From assembly GCA_002842435.1 (NCBI GenBank), contig PHCX01000008.1, forward strand, positions 62,001-126,000: 64,000 bases of DNA, read 5' to 3'. The translations under genes and the position numbers were made by a program. The notes beneath the pieces were generated by a model. That model was not told the origin of the DNA, did not search any database, and worked only from the letters and a program-made list of their open reading frames with translations. This stretch comes from Betaproteobacteria bacterium HGW-Betaproteobacteria-1. Lineage in GTDB: Bacteria > Pseudomonadota > Gammaproteobacteria > Burkholderiales > Methylophilaceae. Of the stretch, positions 17,842 through 25,919 are shown one piece after another (the stretch's first letter is position 1; every line of letters starts with the position of its first letter).

Positions 17842-18438
17842 ATGAACAAGTTTTTCACGTCATTCAGTAGCATCGGCCGCCTGTTGCTGGCCATGCTGGC
17901 GATGGCGGCATTCAACAGCCAGGCCGAGCAGGCCGACAAGGACAAGCCGATCGACCTCGAGGCTGACAATGTCATCGTCAACGACGCCAAGAAGACCAGC
18001 ACCTACACCGGCAACGTGATCCTGACCCAGGGCACGCTGATGATACGCGGCGACAAACTGGTGGTGGTCGAGGACATCCACGGCTTCCAGCACAGCACCT
18101 CCTACGGCAATCCGACCACTTTCAAACAGAAGATGGAAGGCAAGAACGAATACATGGAAGGCAGTGGCCAGCGCATCGAATACGATGGTCGCATGGACAA
18201 GGTCAAGCTCTACACCAAAGCCTGGGTCAAACGCGGCGAGGACATCGTGCATGGCGACTACATCATGTATGACGCCACTGCCGAATATGCCGAAGTGATC
18301 GGTGGCGGTTCGCAGGCGGCCACGCCGGCAACGCCGACCGGCCGTGTGCGTGCGGTCATCCAGCCGAAGAACAAACCGGCGCAGCCCGCACCTACTCCAG
18401 CGCCGACACCGGCACCCGAGACTGAACCGGCACAATAA
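17842..18438 (+). CDS. lptA: LPS transport periplasmic protein LptA
   Basis: LptA forms the periplasmic bridge for LPS transport to LptDE. The ATG at 17842 is chosen because GAGAGA lies just upstream. The product of 198 aa has a signal peptide ([18 protein letters not shown]) and the OstA domain: [24 protein letters not shown], then [19 protein letters not shown] and [17 protein letters not shown]. The last 20 or so residues form a Pro/Ala tail ([17 protein letters not shown]) not needed for the fold. It sits between lptC and lptB. Confidence 0.94.
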   Translation: MNKFFTSFSSIGRLLLAMLAMAAFNSQAEQADKDKPIDLEADNVIVNDAKKTSTYTGNVILTQGTLMIRGDKLVVVEDIHGFQHSTSYGNPTTFKQKMEGKNEYMEGSGQRIEYDGRMDKVKLYTKAWVKRGEDIVHGDYIMYDATAEYAEVIGGGSQAATPATPTGRVRAVIQPKNKPAQPAPTPAPTPAPETEPAQ

Positions 18439-18481
18439 GCGGCGGCCACCATCAACCAGATCCGGACAAAGAACGCAGACC

Positions 18482-19204
<723 letters not shown>

Positions 19205-19222
19205 GGCGCGACCAGAAACAAT

Positions 19223-20674
19223 ATGAAACAAGGTTTACAACTCCGCTTCTCACAGAATCTTGCGCTCACGCCGCAACTGCAACAGTCTATCCGCCTGCTA
19301 CAGCTCTCAACCCAGGAGCTGAATCAGGAACTGGAGACCATCCTGCAGGCCAACCCGCTGCTGGAGCGCGACGAGAAAAATGCGGATGGCAGCGATGCCG
19401 TCGACACTTTCATCCCTGCGAGCAATGCGCCGGAAATCGCCAACCCGCAGGAAACACCGCGTACAGAGGAAGCTCCGGTTCAGGAGAATTTCAATGACGA
19501 CTATTTCGAATATGGCGGCAATACGCGCTGGGACGACAGCAATGCCGGCAACGATGAAGATAACGATTACAGCTTCCAGGAAGCGGCCACCGAAACCCTG
19601 CATGAACACCTGCTGAGCCAGCTCAAACTGATGCCGCTATCGGAGCGCGACCAGATGCTGGCATTGCTGCTGGTCGATGCCATCAACGACGATGGCTATC
19701 TGGAACTGCCGCTGGAAGAACTGGTTGCACAAATCGCCCCGGAAGCCGAAGTCGACCTGCTGGAACTGCAGACCGCACTCAAGCATATCCAGAACCTGGA
19801 TCCCGCTGGTGTCGGCGCGCGCAATCTGTCCGAGTGTCTGGCTCTGCAATTACGGGCAATGGAAGAAAGCTCGCCATTACTGGAGCTCACCTTGATGCTG
19901 GTCGAACAGCACCTGCCCTTGCTGGCAGCAAGGGACTACGCCAAGCTGCGCAGGGTGCTGCATTGCGACGATGAAACCCTGCGTCAGGCCCAGCAACTGA
20001 TCACACAGCTCAATCCGCGGCCGGGCAATACGTTCAGCAGCATCAGCTCGGATCACTTCATCCAGCACGAAATCATCGTCAAGAAGGTCAAGGGCGTCTG
20101 GATCGCCAGCCTCAATGACGAAGTGGTGCCGAAACTGCGCATCAACCAGATCTACGCCAACATCCTGAAACGCAACCGCGACAGCTCCAACCAATACCTG
20201 ATGAGCCAGATGCAGGAAGCCAAGTGGATGATCAAGAACATCCAGCAGCGCTTCTCCACCATCCTGCGCGTATCGCAGGCCATCGTCGACCGCCAGCGCA
20301 ACTTCTTCGAGCACGGCGAAGTCGCGATGCGGCCGCTGGTACTGCGCGAGATCGCCGACGAACTGGAACTGCACGAATCCACCATCTCGCGCGTGACCAC
20401 CCGCAAGTACATGCTGACGCCGCGCGGGGTTTATGAACTCAAGTATTTCTTCGGCAGCCATGTGGCGACCGAATCCGGCGGCGCCTGTTCGGCCACTGCC
20501 ATCCGTGCACTGATCAAGCAGATGATCGCCGAGGAGGACCCGAAGAAACCCTTGTCAGACAACCAGATTACCGACGTTCTGAGCAAGCAGGGCATCGTCG
20601 TCGCCAGACGCACGATCGCCAAATACAGGGAATCACTGCAATTACCCGCAGCGAGCCAACGCAAGGCACTGTAA
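19223..20674 (+). CDS. rpoN: RNA polymerase sigma-54 factor RpoN
   Basis: Sigma-54 recruits RNA polymerase to -24/-12 promoters and needs AAA+ activators. Region I is the glutamine/leucine-rich N-terminus (MKQGLQLRFSQNLALTPQL, then QQSIRLLQLSTQELNQELE). An acidic region II follows, then the core-binding domain. The C-terminal RpoN box VARRTIAKYRESLQLP contacts the -24 element, with the HTH segment ADELELHESTISRVTTRKYM before it. Length 483 aa is typical. It is followed by hpf and the PTS-related genes, the classical rpoN operon. Confidence 0.96.
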   Translation: MKQGLQLRFSQNLALTPQLQQSIRLLQLSTQELNQELETILQANPLLERDEKNADGSDAVDTFIPASNAPEIANPQETPRTEEAPVQENFNDDYFEYGGNTRWDDSNAGNDEDNDYSFQEAATETLHEHLLSQLKLMPLSERDQMLALLLVDAINDDGYLELPLEELVAQIAPEAEVDLLELQTALKHIQNLDPAGVGARNLSECLALQLRAMEESSPLLELTLMLVEQHLPLLAARDYAKLRRVLHCDDETLRQAQQLITQLNPRPGNTFSSISSDHFIQHEIIVKKVKGVWIASLNDEVVPKLRINQIYANILKRNRDSSNQYLMSQMQEAKWMIKNIQQRFSTILRVSQAIVDRQRNFFEHGEVAMRPLVLREIADELELHESTISRVTTRKYMLTPRGVYELKYFFGSHVATESGGACSATAIRALIKQMIAEEDPKKPLSDNQITDVLSKQGIVVARRTIAKYRESLQLPAASQRKAL

Positions 20675-20722
20675 TTTCACCACAACTATTAATTTTGTAG
20701 TCGTTACCAAGGAGAGAGCATC

Positions 20723-21049
20723 ATGAATTTACAAATTACCGGTCATCATCTGGATGTCACCCCCGCACTGCGTGATTACGTCCAGGGCAAATTGGGACGC
20801 ATCAGCAATCACTTCGACCATGTGATCGATATCAAGGTGACGCTGAGCGTTGAGAAACTGGTACAGAAAGTTGAAGCTACTCTGCACGTTCCCGGCAACG
20901 ATCTGCATGTGGAATGCTCGGATGAAAACATGTACAGCGCCATCGACATGTTGACCGACAAACTGGATCGCCAGGTCCTGAAACACAAGGAAAAGCGCGG
21001 CGATCACCATCAGGCAAACGGTGCCGTCAAGCACCAGGCTGCCGAATAA
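20723..21049 (+). CDS. hpf: Ribosome hibernation-promoting factor, short form (HPF)
   Basis: Protein of 108 aa that binds the 30S decoding region and favours 100S ribosome dimers or ribosome silencing in stationary phase. The motif order MNLQITGHHLDVTPALRDYV, then KVTLSVEKLVQKVEATLHV and MYSAIDMLTDKLDRQVLKHK is characteristic of the sigma-54 modulation/HPF family. It lacks the C-terminal domain of long HPF. A good ribosome binding site (AAGGAGAGAGCATC) precedes the ATG. Confidence 0.93.
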   Translation: MNLQITGHHLDVTPALRDYVQGKLGRISNHFDHVIDIKVTLSVEKLVQKVEATLHVPGNDLHVECSDENMYSAIDMLTDKLDRQVLKHKEKRGDHHQANGAVKHQAAE

Positions 21050-21118
21050 ACAGGCCATGGCCGGTGCATCTCACACAAAATCCGGATGCACCGACCTGAC
21101 CCGTCAGGAAAGATAGAC

Positions 21119-22072
21119 ATGCCCGAAATCAGTGTCGAAAAACTGTATCGTGACACACGCCGCAATCTGAAACTCACTTGGGTTGCAGGCCTGAGCGGCG
21201 GCGACAACATGCTCAGCAGCGAGACCGTCAGCAAACCTTCGCTGGCACTGATCGGGCACCTCAATTTTGTTCACCCCAACCGCGTGCAGGTACTGGGATG
21301 CGCAGAGATGGATTACCTGCGCAGCCTCGAATCCAAAGAACTGCTACAGTCCATCCATAACCTGTTCTCTACCGACCTTGCCGCCGTCGTTGTTGCCAAT
21401 GGCGAAAAACCGCCGCTGGAACTGATCAGCGCCGCCAACGAACTTGAAACGCCCCTGTTCACCACGCCGCTGCAAAGTCCGAGCCTGATGGATGTACTGA
21501 GCCACTACCTGTCGCAGGCTGTTGCCGAGACCGTCAGTTTTCATGGCGTTTACATGGAGGTGCAGGGCTTCGGTGTCATGATCAAGGGCGACCCGGCCAT
21601 CGGCAAAAGCGAACTGGCACTGGAACTCATCTCCCGCGGTCACCGGCTGATCGCCGACGATATTATCGATTTCTACAAGGTGGCGCCCGACCGGCTGGAA
21701 GGCCGCTGCCCAAGACTGTTACAGGACTTCCTTGAAGTGCGCGGCCTCGGCGTACTCAACATCCGCGAGTTGTTCGGTGACAACTCGGTGAAACCGACCA
21801 AGCCGCTCGACCTCATCATCCAGCTTGAACACGCGGATAAACTGCTGTCCATGGAACAGGACCGGCTGAAGATCACTTCGCAACAGGAAAAGATCCTCGG
21901 CGTCAAAATCCCGAAATTCCTCATCCCGGTTGCCGCCGGCCGCAACATCGCAGTGCTGGTTGAAGTGGCGCTGCGCAACCACATGCTGCTATTGCGCGGC
22001 GTCAACGGCACCAAGCAGTTCATGCAACGTCAGGCGCGCGAGATGAAAAAAACCATGCAGAAGAAGAGTTAG
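21119..22072 (+). CDS. hprK: HPr kinase/phosphorylase HprK
   Basis: Phosphorylates and dephosphorylates a serine of HPr. The ATG at 21119 follows CAGGAAAGATAGAC and gives 317 aa. The P-loop reads GDPAIGKSELALELI, where most homologs have GDSGxGKSE, so two P-loop positions differ but the G-K-S core is kept. The second signature EVRGLGVLNIRELFGDNSV is intact, with LIADDIIDF between. In betaproteobacteria HprK acts in a regulatory PTS not used for sugar uptake. The next gene, rapZ, starts 2 bp after its stop. Confidence 0.94.
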   Translation: MPEISVEKLYRDTRRNLKLTWVAGLSGGDNMLSSETVSKPSLALIGHLNFVHPNRVQVLGCAEMDYLRSLESKELLQSIHNLFSTDLAAVVVANGEKPPLELISAANELETPLFTTPLQSPSLMDVLSHYLSQAVAETVSFHGVYMEVQGFGVMIKGDPAIGKSELALELISRGHRLIADDIIDFYKVAPDRLEGRCPRLLQDFLEVRGLGVLNIRELFGDNSVKPTKPLDLIIQLEHADKLLSMEQDRLKITSQQEKILGVKIPKFLIPVAAGRNIAVLVEVALRNHMLLLRGVNGTKQFMQRQAREMKKTMQKKS

Positions 22073-22074
22073 CC

Positions 22075-22905
22075 ATGCAACTGGTCATCGTCACAGGACT
22101 GTCAGGATCCGGCAAGAGCGTGGTCCTCAAGGCACTGGAAGATAGTGGCTATTATTGTGTCGATAACCTGCCAGCCACCCTGCTGGCCAACATTCCGCAA
22201 CACCTGCATGGCCAGAGCCATGTGGCGATCAGCATGGATACCCGCAGCGAAGCGATCGAAGTATTGCCGGAAGCGATCCAGCATCTGAAGAACCAGGGCC
22301 TGGACGTGCAGGTACTTTACCTGGAATCCAGCGTGGAAACCCTGGTCAAACGTTTTAGCGAGACGCGCCGGCGGCACCCGTTGAGCGATGAAAAAACCAC
22401 GCTGGCCGAAAGCATCCAGCGCGAGCGCGACATGCTGAGCCAACTGGCTTATCTGGGTCACCGCGTCGACACCAGCGACCTCAGCGCCAACACGCTACGC
22501 AACTGGGTCAAGGATTTCGTCGCGCACGAACATCAGGGCATGACCCTGCTATTCGCCTCCTTCGGTTTCAAACACGGCATTCCGCTCGATGCCGATTTCG
22601 TCTTTGACGTGCGCTTCCTGCCCAACCCACATTACGACCCGGTGCTGCGTCCGCTCACCGGTCATGATCAGGAGGTGAAGAGCTTCATGGAGAACCAGCC
22701 GGACGCACTGGCCCTGTTCGACGATATTCGCAATTTCGTGGCACGCTGGCTGCCGGCCTTCGTGCGCGACAACCGCAGCTATCTGACGGTCGCCATCGGC
22801 TGCACCGGCGGCCAGCACCGCTCGGTCTATTTTGTCGAAAAACTCGGGCAGCATTTCCGTAACGAAAAGCAGAAAGTACTGGTACGACATCGCGAACTGG
22901 AGTGA
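22075..22905 (+). CDS. rapZ: RNase adapter protein RapZ
   Basis: P-loop protein of 276 aa. In enterobacteria RapZ guides RNase E to the small RNA GlmZ and senses glucosamine-6-phosphate. Walker A is GLSGSGKSVVLKALED, then YCVDNLPATLL, and the C-terminal sugar-phosphate-binding signature AIGCTGGQHRSVYFVEKL is present. Its position directly behind hprK is conserved in proteobacteria. Whether GlmZ-type targets exist in this organism cannot be seen. Confidence 0.94.
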   Translation: MQLVIVTGLSGSGKSVVLKALEDSGYYCVDNLPATLLANIPQHLHGQSHVAISMDTRSEAIEVLPEAIQHLKNQGLDVQVLYLESSVETLVKRFSETRRRHPLSDEKTTLAESIQRERDMLSQLAYLGHRVDTSDLSANTLRNWVKDFVAHEHQGMTLLFASFGFKHGIPLDADFVFDVRFLPNPHYDPVLRPLTGHDQEVKSFMENQPDALALFDDIRNFVARWLPAFVRDNRSYLTVAIGCTGGQHRSVYFVEKLGQHFRNEKQKVLVRHRELE

Positions 22906-22947
22906 TGCGTGATGCAAACCTGAACTGGGGAGTAAGGTAAACACAGC

Positions 22948-23340
22948 ATGATAGGAATACTGATAATAGCCCACGGCACGCTTGGTGAAAGCCTGATTCA
23001 CTGCGCCAGCCATGTCATGGGCACCAGACCGGCACAGCTCAAGCAGCTGGGCATAGGCAAGGACGATGACCCCTGCACATTGTTGCCGCAGGCAAAAAAA
23101 CTGGTAGAAGAACTGGATCAGGGTGATGGCGTACTGATATTGTCGGACATCTACGGTGCCACCCCTTGCAATATGGTCAATCAGCTGGTGGTGGCCGGCC
23201 GTGTTGAGGGCGTTGCCGGCGTCAACCTGCCGATGCTGGTGCGTACCCTGACATACAGACACAATGATCTCAGAACACTGATAGCAAAAGCACTGAGTGG
23301 CGGCCGTGAAGGCGTCATCCATTTCACCGACCTGGACTAG
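22948..23340 (+). CDS. PTS system EIIA component, mannose/fructose class
   Basis: Single-domain EIIA of 130 aa of the mannose-type fold. The phosphoacceptor histidine lies in IIAHGTLGESL (residue 9), and the family segment GVLILSDIYGATPCNMVNQL is present. No EIIB or EIIC is nearby. Together with HPr and EI downstream it forms the incomplete PTS of betaproteobacteria, thought to work as a phosphorylation cascade for regulation. Spacing to ptsH is 15 bp. Confidence 0.92.
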   Translation: MIGILIIAHGTLGESLIHCASHVMGTRPAQLKQLGIGKDDDPCTLLPQAKKLVEELDQGDGVLILSDIYGATPCNMVNQLVVAGRVEGVAGVNLPMLVRTLTYRHNDLRTLIAKALSGGREGVIHFTDLD

Positions 23341-23355
23341 AACAAGGCAAGAACA

Positions 23356-23625
23356 ATGCTGAAAAGAGACATCGAAATCATCAACAAACTGGGCATGCAT
23401 GCCCGCGCTTCGACCAAATTGACACAGGCCGCAGGCCTGTTCAAATCGGAGATCTGGCTGGAACGCAACAACCGCCGCGTCAATGCCAAGAGCATCATGG
23501 GCGTCATGATGCTGGCGGCGAGCAAAGGCAGCATCATTACCATCGAGACCAACGGCCCGGACGAGCAGGCGGCCATGGATGCGCTGGTCGACCTCATCAA
23601 CAGCCGCTTCGGTGAGCCGGAATAA
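23356..23625 (+). CDS. ptsH: Phosphocarrier protein HPr
   Basis: HPr of 89 aa. It carries His15 in KLGMHARASTKL, the site phosphorylated by EI, and the regulatory serine in NAKSIMGVMMLAASKG, the target of HprK. Both sites are intact, which fits the presence of hprK four genes upstream. It is separated from ptsI by an unusual 205-bp interval that contains tandem duplicated start regions. Confidence 0.95.
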   Translation: MLKRDIEIINKLGMHARASTKLTQAAGLFKSEIWLERNNRRVNAKSIMGVMMLAASKGSIITIETNGPDEQAAMDALVDLINSRFGEPE

Positions 23626-23650
23626 ACTGCAGAACGCAGGACTGAATGCC

Positions 23651-23770
23651 ATGATAACAAGCAAAAACAAGCAATCGGCAAGACACCCCATACAAGCGAT
23701 GCATATGGCATGGCCAATCGCAAACAAGGCAAGCAACGCAGTATCGACGAAGCAGTGGAGGTGGAAATGA
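23651..23770 (+). CDS. Possible 39-codon ORF between ptsH and the ptsI leader ORFs
   Basis: An ATG-initiated frame reads through the ptsH-ptsI interval and ends in a TGA that overlaps the ATG of the first repeat-encoded mini-ORF (ATGA at 23767-23770). The peptide is basic (MITSKNKQSARHPIQAMHMA). The ribosome binding site is weak. No family is recognised. Its only support is the ATGA chain it forms with the mini-ORFs and ptsI. Confidence 0.25.
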   Translation: MITSKNKQSARHPIQAMHMAWPIANKASNAVSTKQWRWK

Positions 23771-23802
23771 GCTTTGCTTTTTCAGGGGGTTACGCTCTAT
23801 GA
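23767..23802 (+). CDS. Mini-ORF 1 ahead of ptsI (11 codons)
   Basis: Encodes MSFAFSGGYAL and ends with TGA overlapping the next ATG. It has the strongest ribosome binding site in the interval (GGAGGTGGAA directly upstream). It is a duplicated ptsI start, and the chain of ATGA overlaps suggests ribosomes enter here and reinitiate. Expression is inferred only. Confidence 0.4.
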   Translation: MSFAFSGGYAL

Positions 23803-23834
23803 GCTTCACTTTTTTTGAGGGTTACGCTCTATGA
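23799..23834 (+). CDS. Mini-ORF 2 ahead of ptsI (11 codons)
   Basis: Encodes MSFTFFEGYAL and ends with TGA overlapping the ptsI ATG at 23831. It contains a run of seven T and is preceded by GGGGG about 12 bases upstream. It is paralogous to mini-ORF 1 and to the first codons of ptsI. Expression is inferred only. Confidence 0.4.
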   Translation: MSFTFFEGYAL

Positions 23835-25558
23835 GCTTCACCATGCACGGCGTAGGAGTCTCCGGCGGTATCGCCATCGGCCGCGCGCATCTGGTCTCGC
23901 ATGCGCTGCTGGAAGTTGCGCATTACCTGATTCCGGAAGCGCTGGTGCCGCAAGAGGTCCAACGCTTCAATGATGCGATCGCCACGGTCAAGGATGACCT
24001 CGAAAGCATCCGCAGCCAGCTCACACCGAATGCACCGGCAGAACTCAGCTCCTTCATCAACACGCATCTGATGATTCTCGCCGACCGTTCGCTGTCGGTC
24101 TTACCGGCAGAGATCATCACCAGCGAATTCTGCAATGCAGAATGGGCCTTGAAACTGCAGATGGACGACCTGGTCGAACAGTTCGAGAAGATCGACGACG
24201 ACTATCTGCGCGAACGCAAGCAGGATGTAGTGCAAGTGGTCGAGCGTGTCATCAAGGTGTTGCTCGGCCACCCGAGCCAGGTGCCGGTCGAGGAGCAGGA
24301 GAGCGCCATCATCCTCGTTGCGCACGACCTGTCGCCGGCCGACACCATCCAGTTCAAGCATCACAAGTTCGCCGCCTTTATCACCGATGTCGGCGGTGCG
24401 ACGTCGCATACGGCGATTCTGGCGCGCAGCCTGAACATTCCTTCCATCGTCGCCCTGCAACGGGCGCGTGTGCTGGTCCGCGACGGCGAACTGATCATCG
24501 TCGACGGCAATCAGGGCGTGGTGGTGGTCAACCCGGACAAGGACACGCTGGCCGAATACCACCTGCGGCAGGAGCAGTTCGAACTCGAACAGCAGAAACT
24601 CAAGCGCCTGAAATCGACCCGCGCCGTCACGCTGGATGGCACCACGGTCGAACTGCTCGCCAATATCGAAGTCCCATCCGACGTCACCAAGGCCAAGGCT
24701 GCCGGTGCCACAGGTGTCGGTCTGTACCGCACTGAATTCCTGTTCATGAACCGGCGCGACATGCCGGACGAGGAAGAACAATATCTGGCTTACCGCAAGG
24801 TAGCAGAATCCATGAAAGGCCTGCCGGTCACCATCCGCACGCTGGATATCGGCGCCGACAAGGAGATTAACCCGGATACGGTACGCACCTGCACCAACCC
24901 GGCGCTCGGCCTGCGCGCGATCCGCCTGTGCCTGGCCGAACCGTTGATCTTCCACACCCAACTGCGGGCCATATTGCGCGCCTCGCATTACGGCAACATC
25001 AAGATACTGATCCCCATGCTGTCCAATCTGGCCGAATTACGCCAGACCCTGCAGATGGTGGAGCGCGCCAAACTCAGCCTGCAAAAACAGCATATCCCGT
25101 TCAAGCAGGATATCCAGGTCGGCGGCATGATCGAGATTCCGGCTGCTGCCATCTGTGCCGACGCATTCGCCAAGGAACTGGATTTCCTCTCCATCGGCAC
25201 CAATGACCTGATCCAGTACACACTGGCCATCGACCGTACCGACGATACGGTTTCGCACCTCTACAACCCGCTGCATCCTGCCGTGCTCAATCTGATCCTG
25301 AACACAATCAAGGCAGCCATGCGCGCCGGCAAGGAAGTCTCGGTCTGCGGCGAAATGGCCGGCGACCCCACCCTTACCCGACTGCTGCTCGGCTTCGGCC
25401 TGCGCCATTTCTCCATGCATTCGGCGCAGATCCTCGCCGTCAAGAATCAGGTGCTGAAGAGCGATGTACCGCAATTGATGCACTCGGCGCGCAAGATCCT
25501 GGCAACGCAGGAGATCGACAAAATTGAACCATTGTTGCAAAAACTCAATCTTTCATAA
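23831..25558 (+). CDS. ptsI: Phosphoenolpyruvate-protein phosphotransferase (EI)
   Basis: Enzyme I starts the PTS cascade by taking phosphate from PEP and passing it to HPr. The 575-aa protein has the active histidine in GGATSHTAILARSLNIPSIV. PEP-binding segments are GVGLYRTEFLFMNR and IGTNDLIQYTLAIDR, and VSVCGEMAGDP carries the catalytic cysteine. The length equals that of E. coli EI, so the start at 23831 is right. Translation is probably coupled to the two mini-ORFs upstream, whose stops overlap the next start. The final genes of the cluster follow at once. Confidence 0.96.
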   Translation: MSFTMHGVGVSGGIAIGRAHLVSHALLEVAHYLIPEALVPQEVQRFNDAIATVKDDLESIRSQLTPNAPAELSSFINTHLMILADRSLSVLPAEIITSEFCNAEWALKLQMDDLVEQFEKIDDDYLRERKQDVVQVVERVIKVLLGHPSQVPVEEQESAIILVAHDLSPADTIQFKHHKFAAFITDVGGATSHTAILARSLNIPSIVALQRARVLVRDGELIIVDGNQGVVVVNPDKDTLAEYHLRQEQFELEQQKLKRLKSTRAVTLDGTTVELLANIEVPSDVTKAKAAGATGVGLYRTEFLFMNRRDMPDEEEQYLAYRKVAESMKGLPVTIRTLDIGADKEINPDTVRTCTNPALGLRAIRLCLAEPLIFHTQLRAILRASHYGNIKILIPMLSNLAELRQTLQMVERAKLSLQKQHIPFKQDIQVGGMIEIPAAAICADAFAKELDFLSIGTNDLIQYTLAIDRTDDTVSHLYNPLHPAVLNLILNTIKAAMRAGKEVSVCGEMAGDPTLTRLLLGFGLRHFSMHSAQILAVKNQVLKSDVPQLMHSARKILATQEIDKIEPLLQKLNLS

Positions 25559-25569
25559 GGGGTAACAAC

Positions 25570-25911
25570 ATGTCCGACATCATTGCACCAGCCAACGCCG
25601 ATGAAAAAAACATTGCCGTCGTCACCCATATCACCGGCATCTTTTTCAGTATTTTTCCCGGCCTCATCGTCTGGCTCTTGAAAAAGGACGAAAGCCCCTA
25701 CATATCAGAACAGGCACGCGAAGCCTTGAACTTCCAGATCACGCTACTGATCGCCTATCTGGTCGCCGGTGTACTGGTGTTCATCCTGATCGGACTTCTG
25801 CTGTTTTTCCTGGTCTGGCTCGCCAACATCGTCTTCTGCATCATGGCAGCCGTAGCCGCCAGCAAGGGCGAGAATTACCGTTATCCCATCAGCTTACGTT
25901 TGATTAACTAG
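25570..25911 (+). CDS. DUF4870 domain-containing membrane protein
   Basis: Small membrane protein of 113 aa. It has an N-terminal cytoplasmic segment (DEKNIAVVTHITGIFFSIFPGLIVWLLKKD), the family motif SPYISEQAREALNFQITLLIAYL and a long hydrophobic C-terminal hairpin (VLVFILIGLLLFFLVWL). This is the DUF4870 (TIC20-like fold) pattern. The function is unknown. AAGGGGTAACAAC forms a good ribosome binding site 12 bp after ptsI, so it probably rides on the PTS transcript. Confidence 0.85.
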   Translation: MSDIIAPANADEKNIAVVTHITGIFFSIFPGLIVWLLKKDESPYISEQAREALNFQITLLIAYLVAGVLVFILIGLLLFFLVWLANIVFCIMAAVAASKGENYRYPISLRLIN

Positions 25912-25919
25912 GAAAAGTA

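Larger units (their letters stand above)
23767..23834 (+). repeat. 32-bp tandem repeat spanning the ptsI translation start
   Basis: ATGAGCTTtGCTTTTtcagg (23767 on) and ATGAGCTTCACTTTTTTTGA (23799 on) are two diverged copies of a 32-bp unit. Both end in GGGTTACGCTCT, and a third ATGAGCTTCAC copy at 23831 is the ptsI start itself. The unit length is not a multiple of three, so each copied start is in a different frame and ends in TGA just inside the next copy's ATG. Confidence 0.9.
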
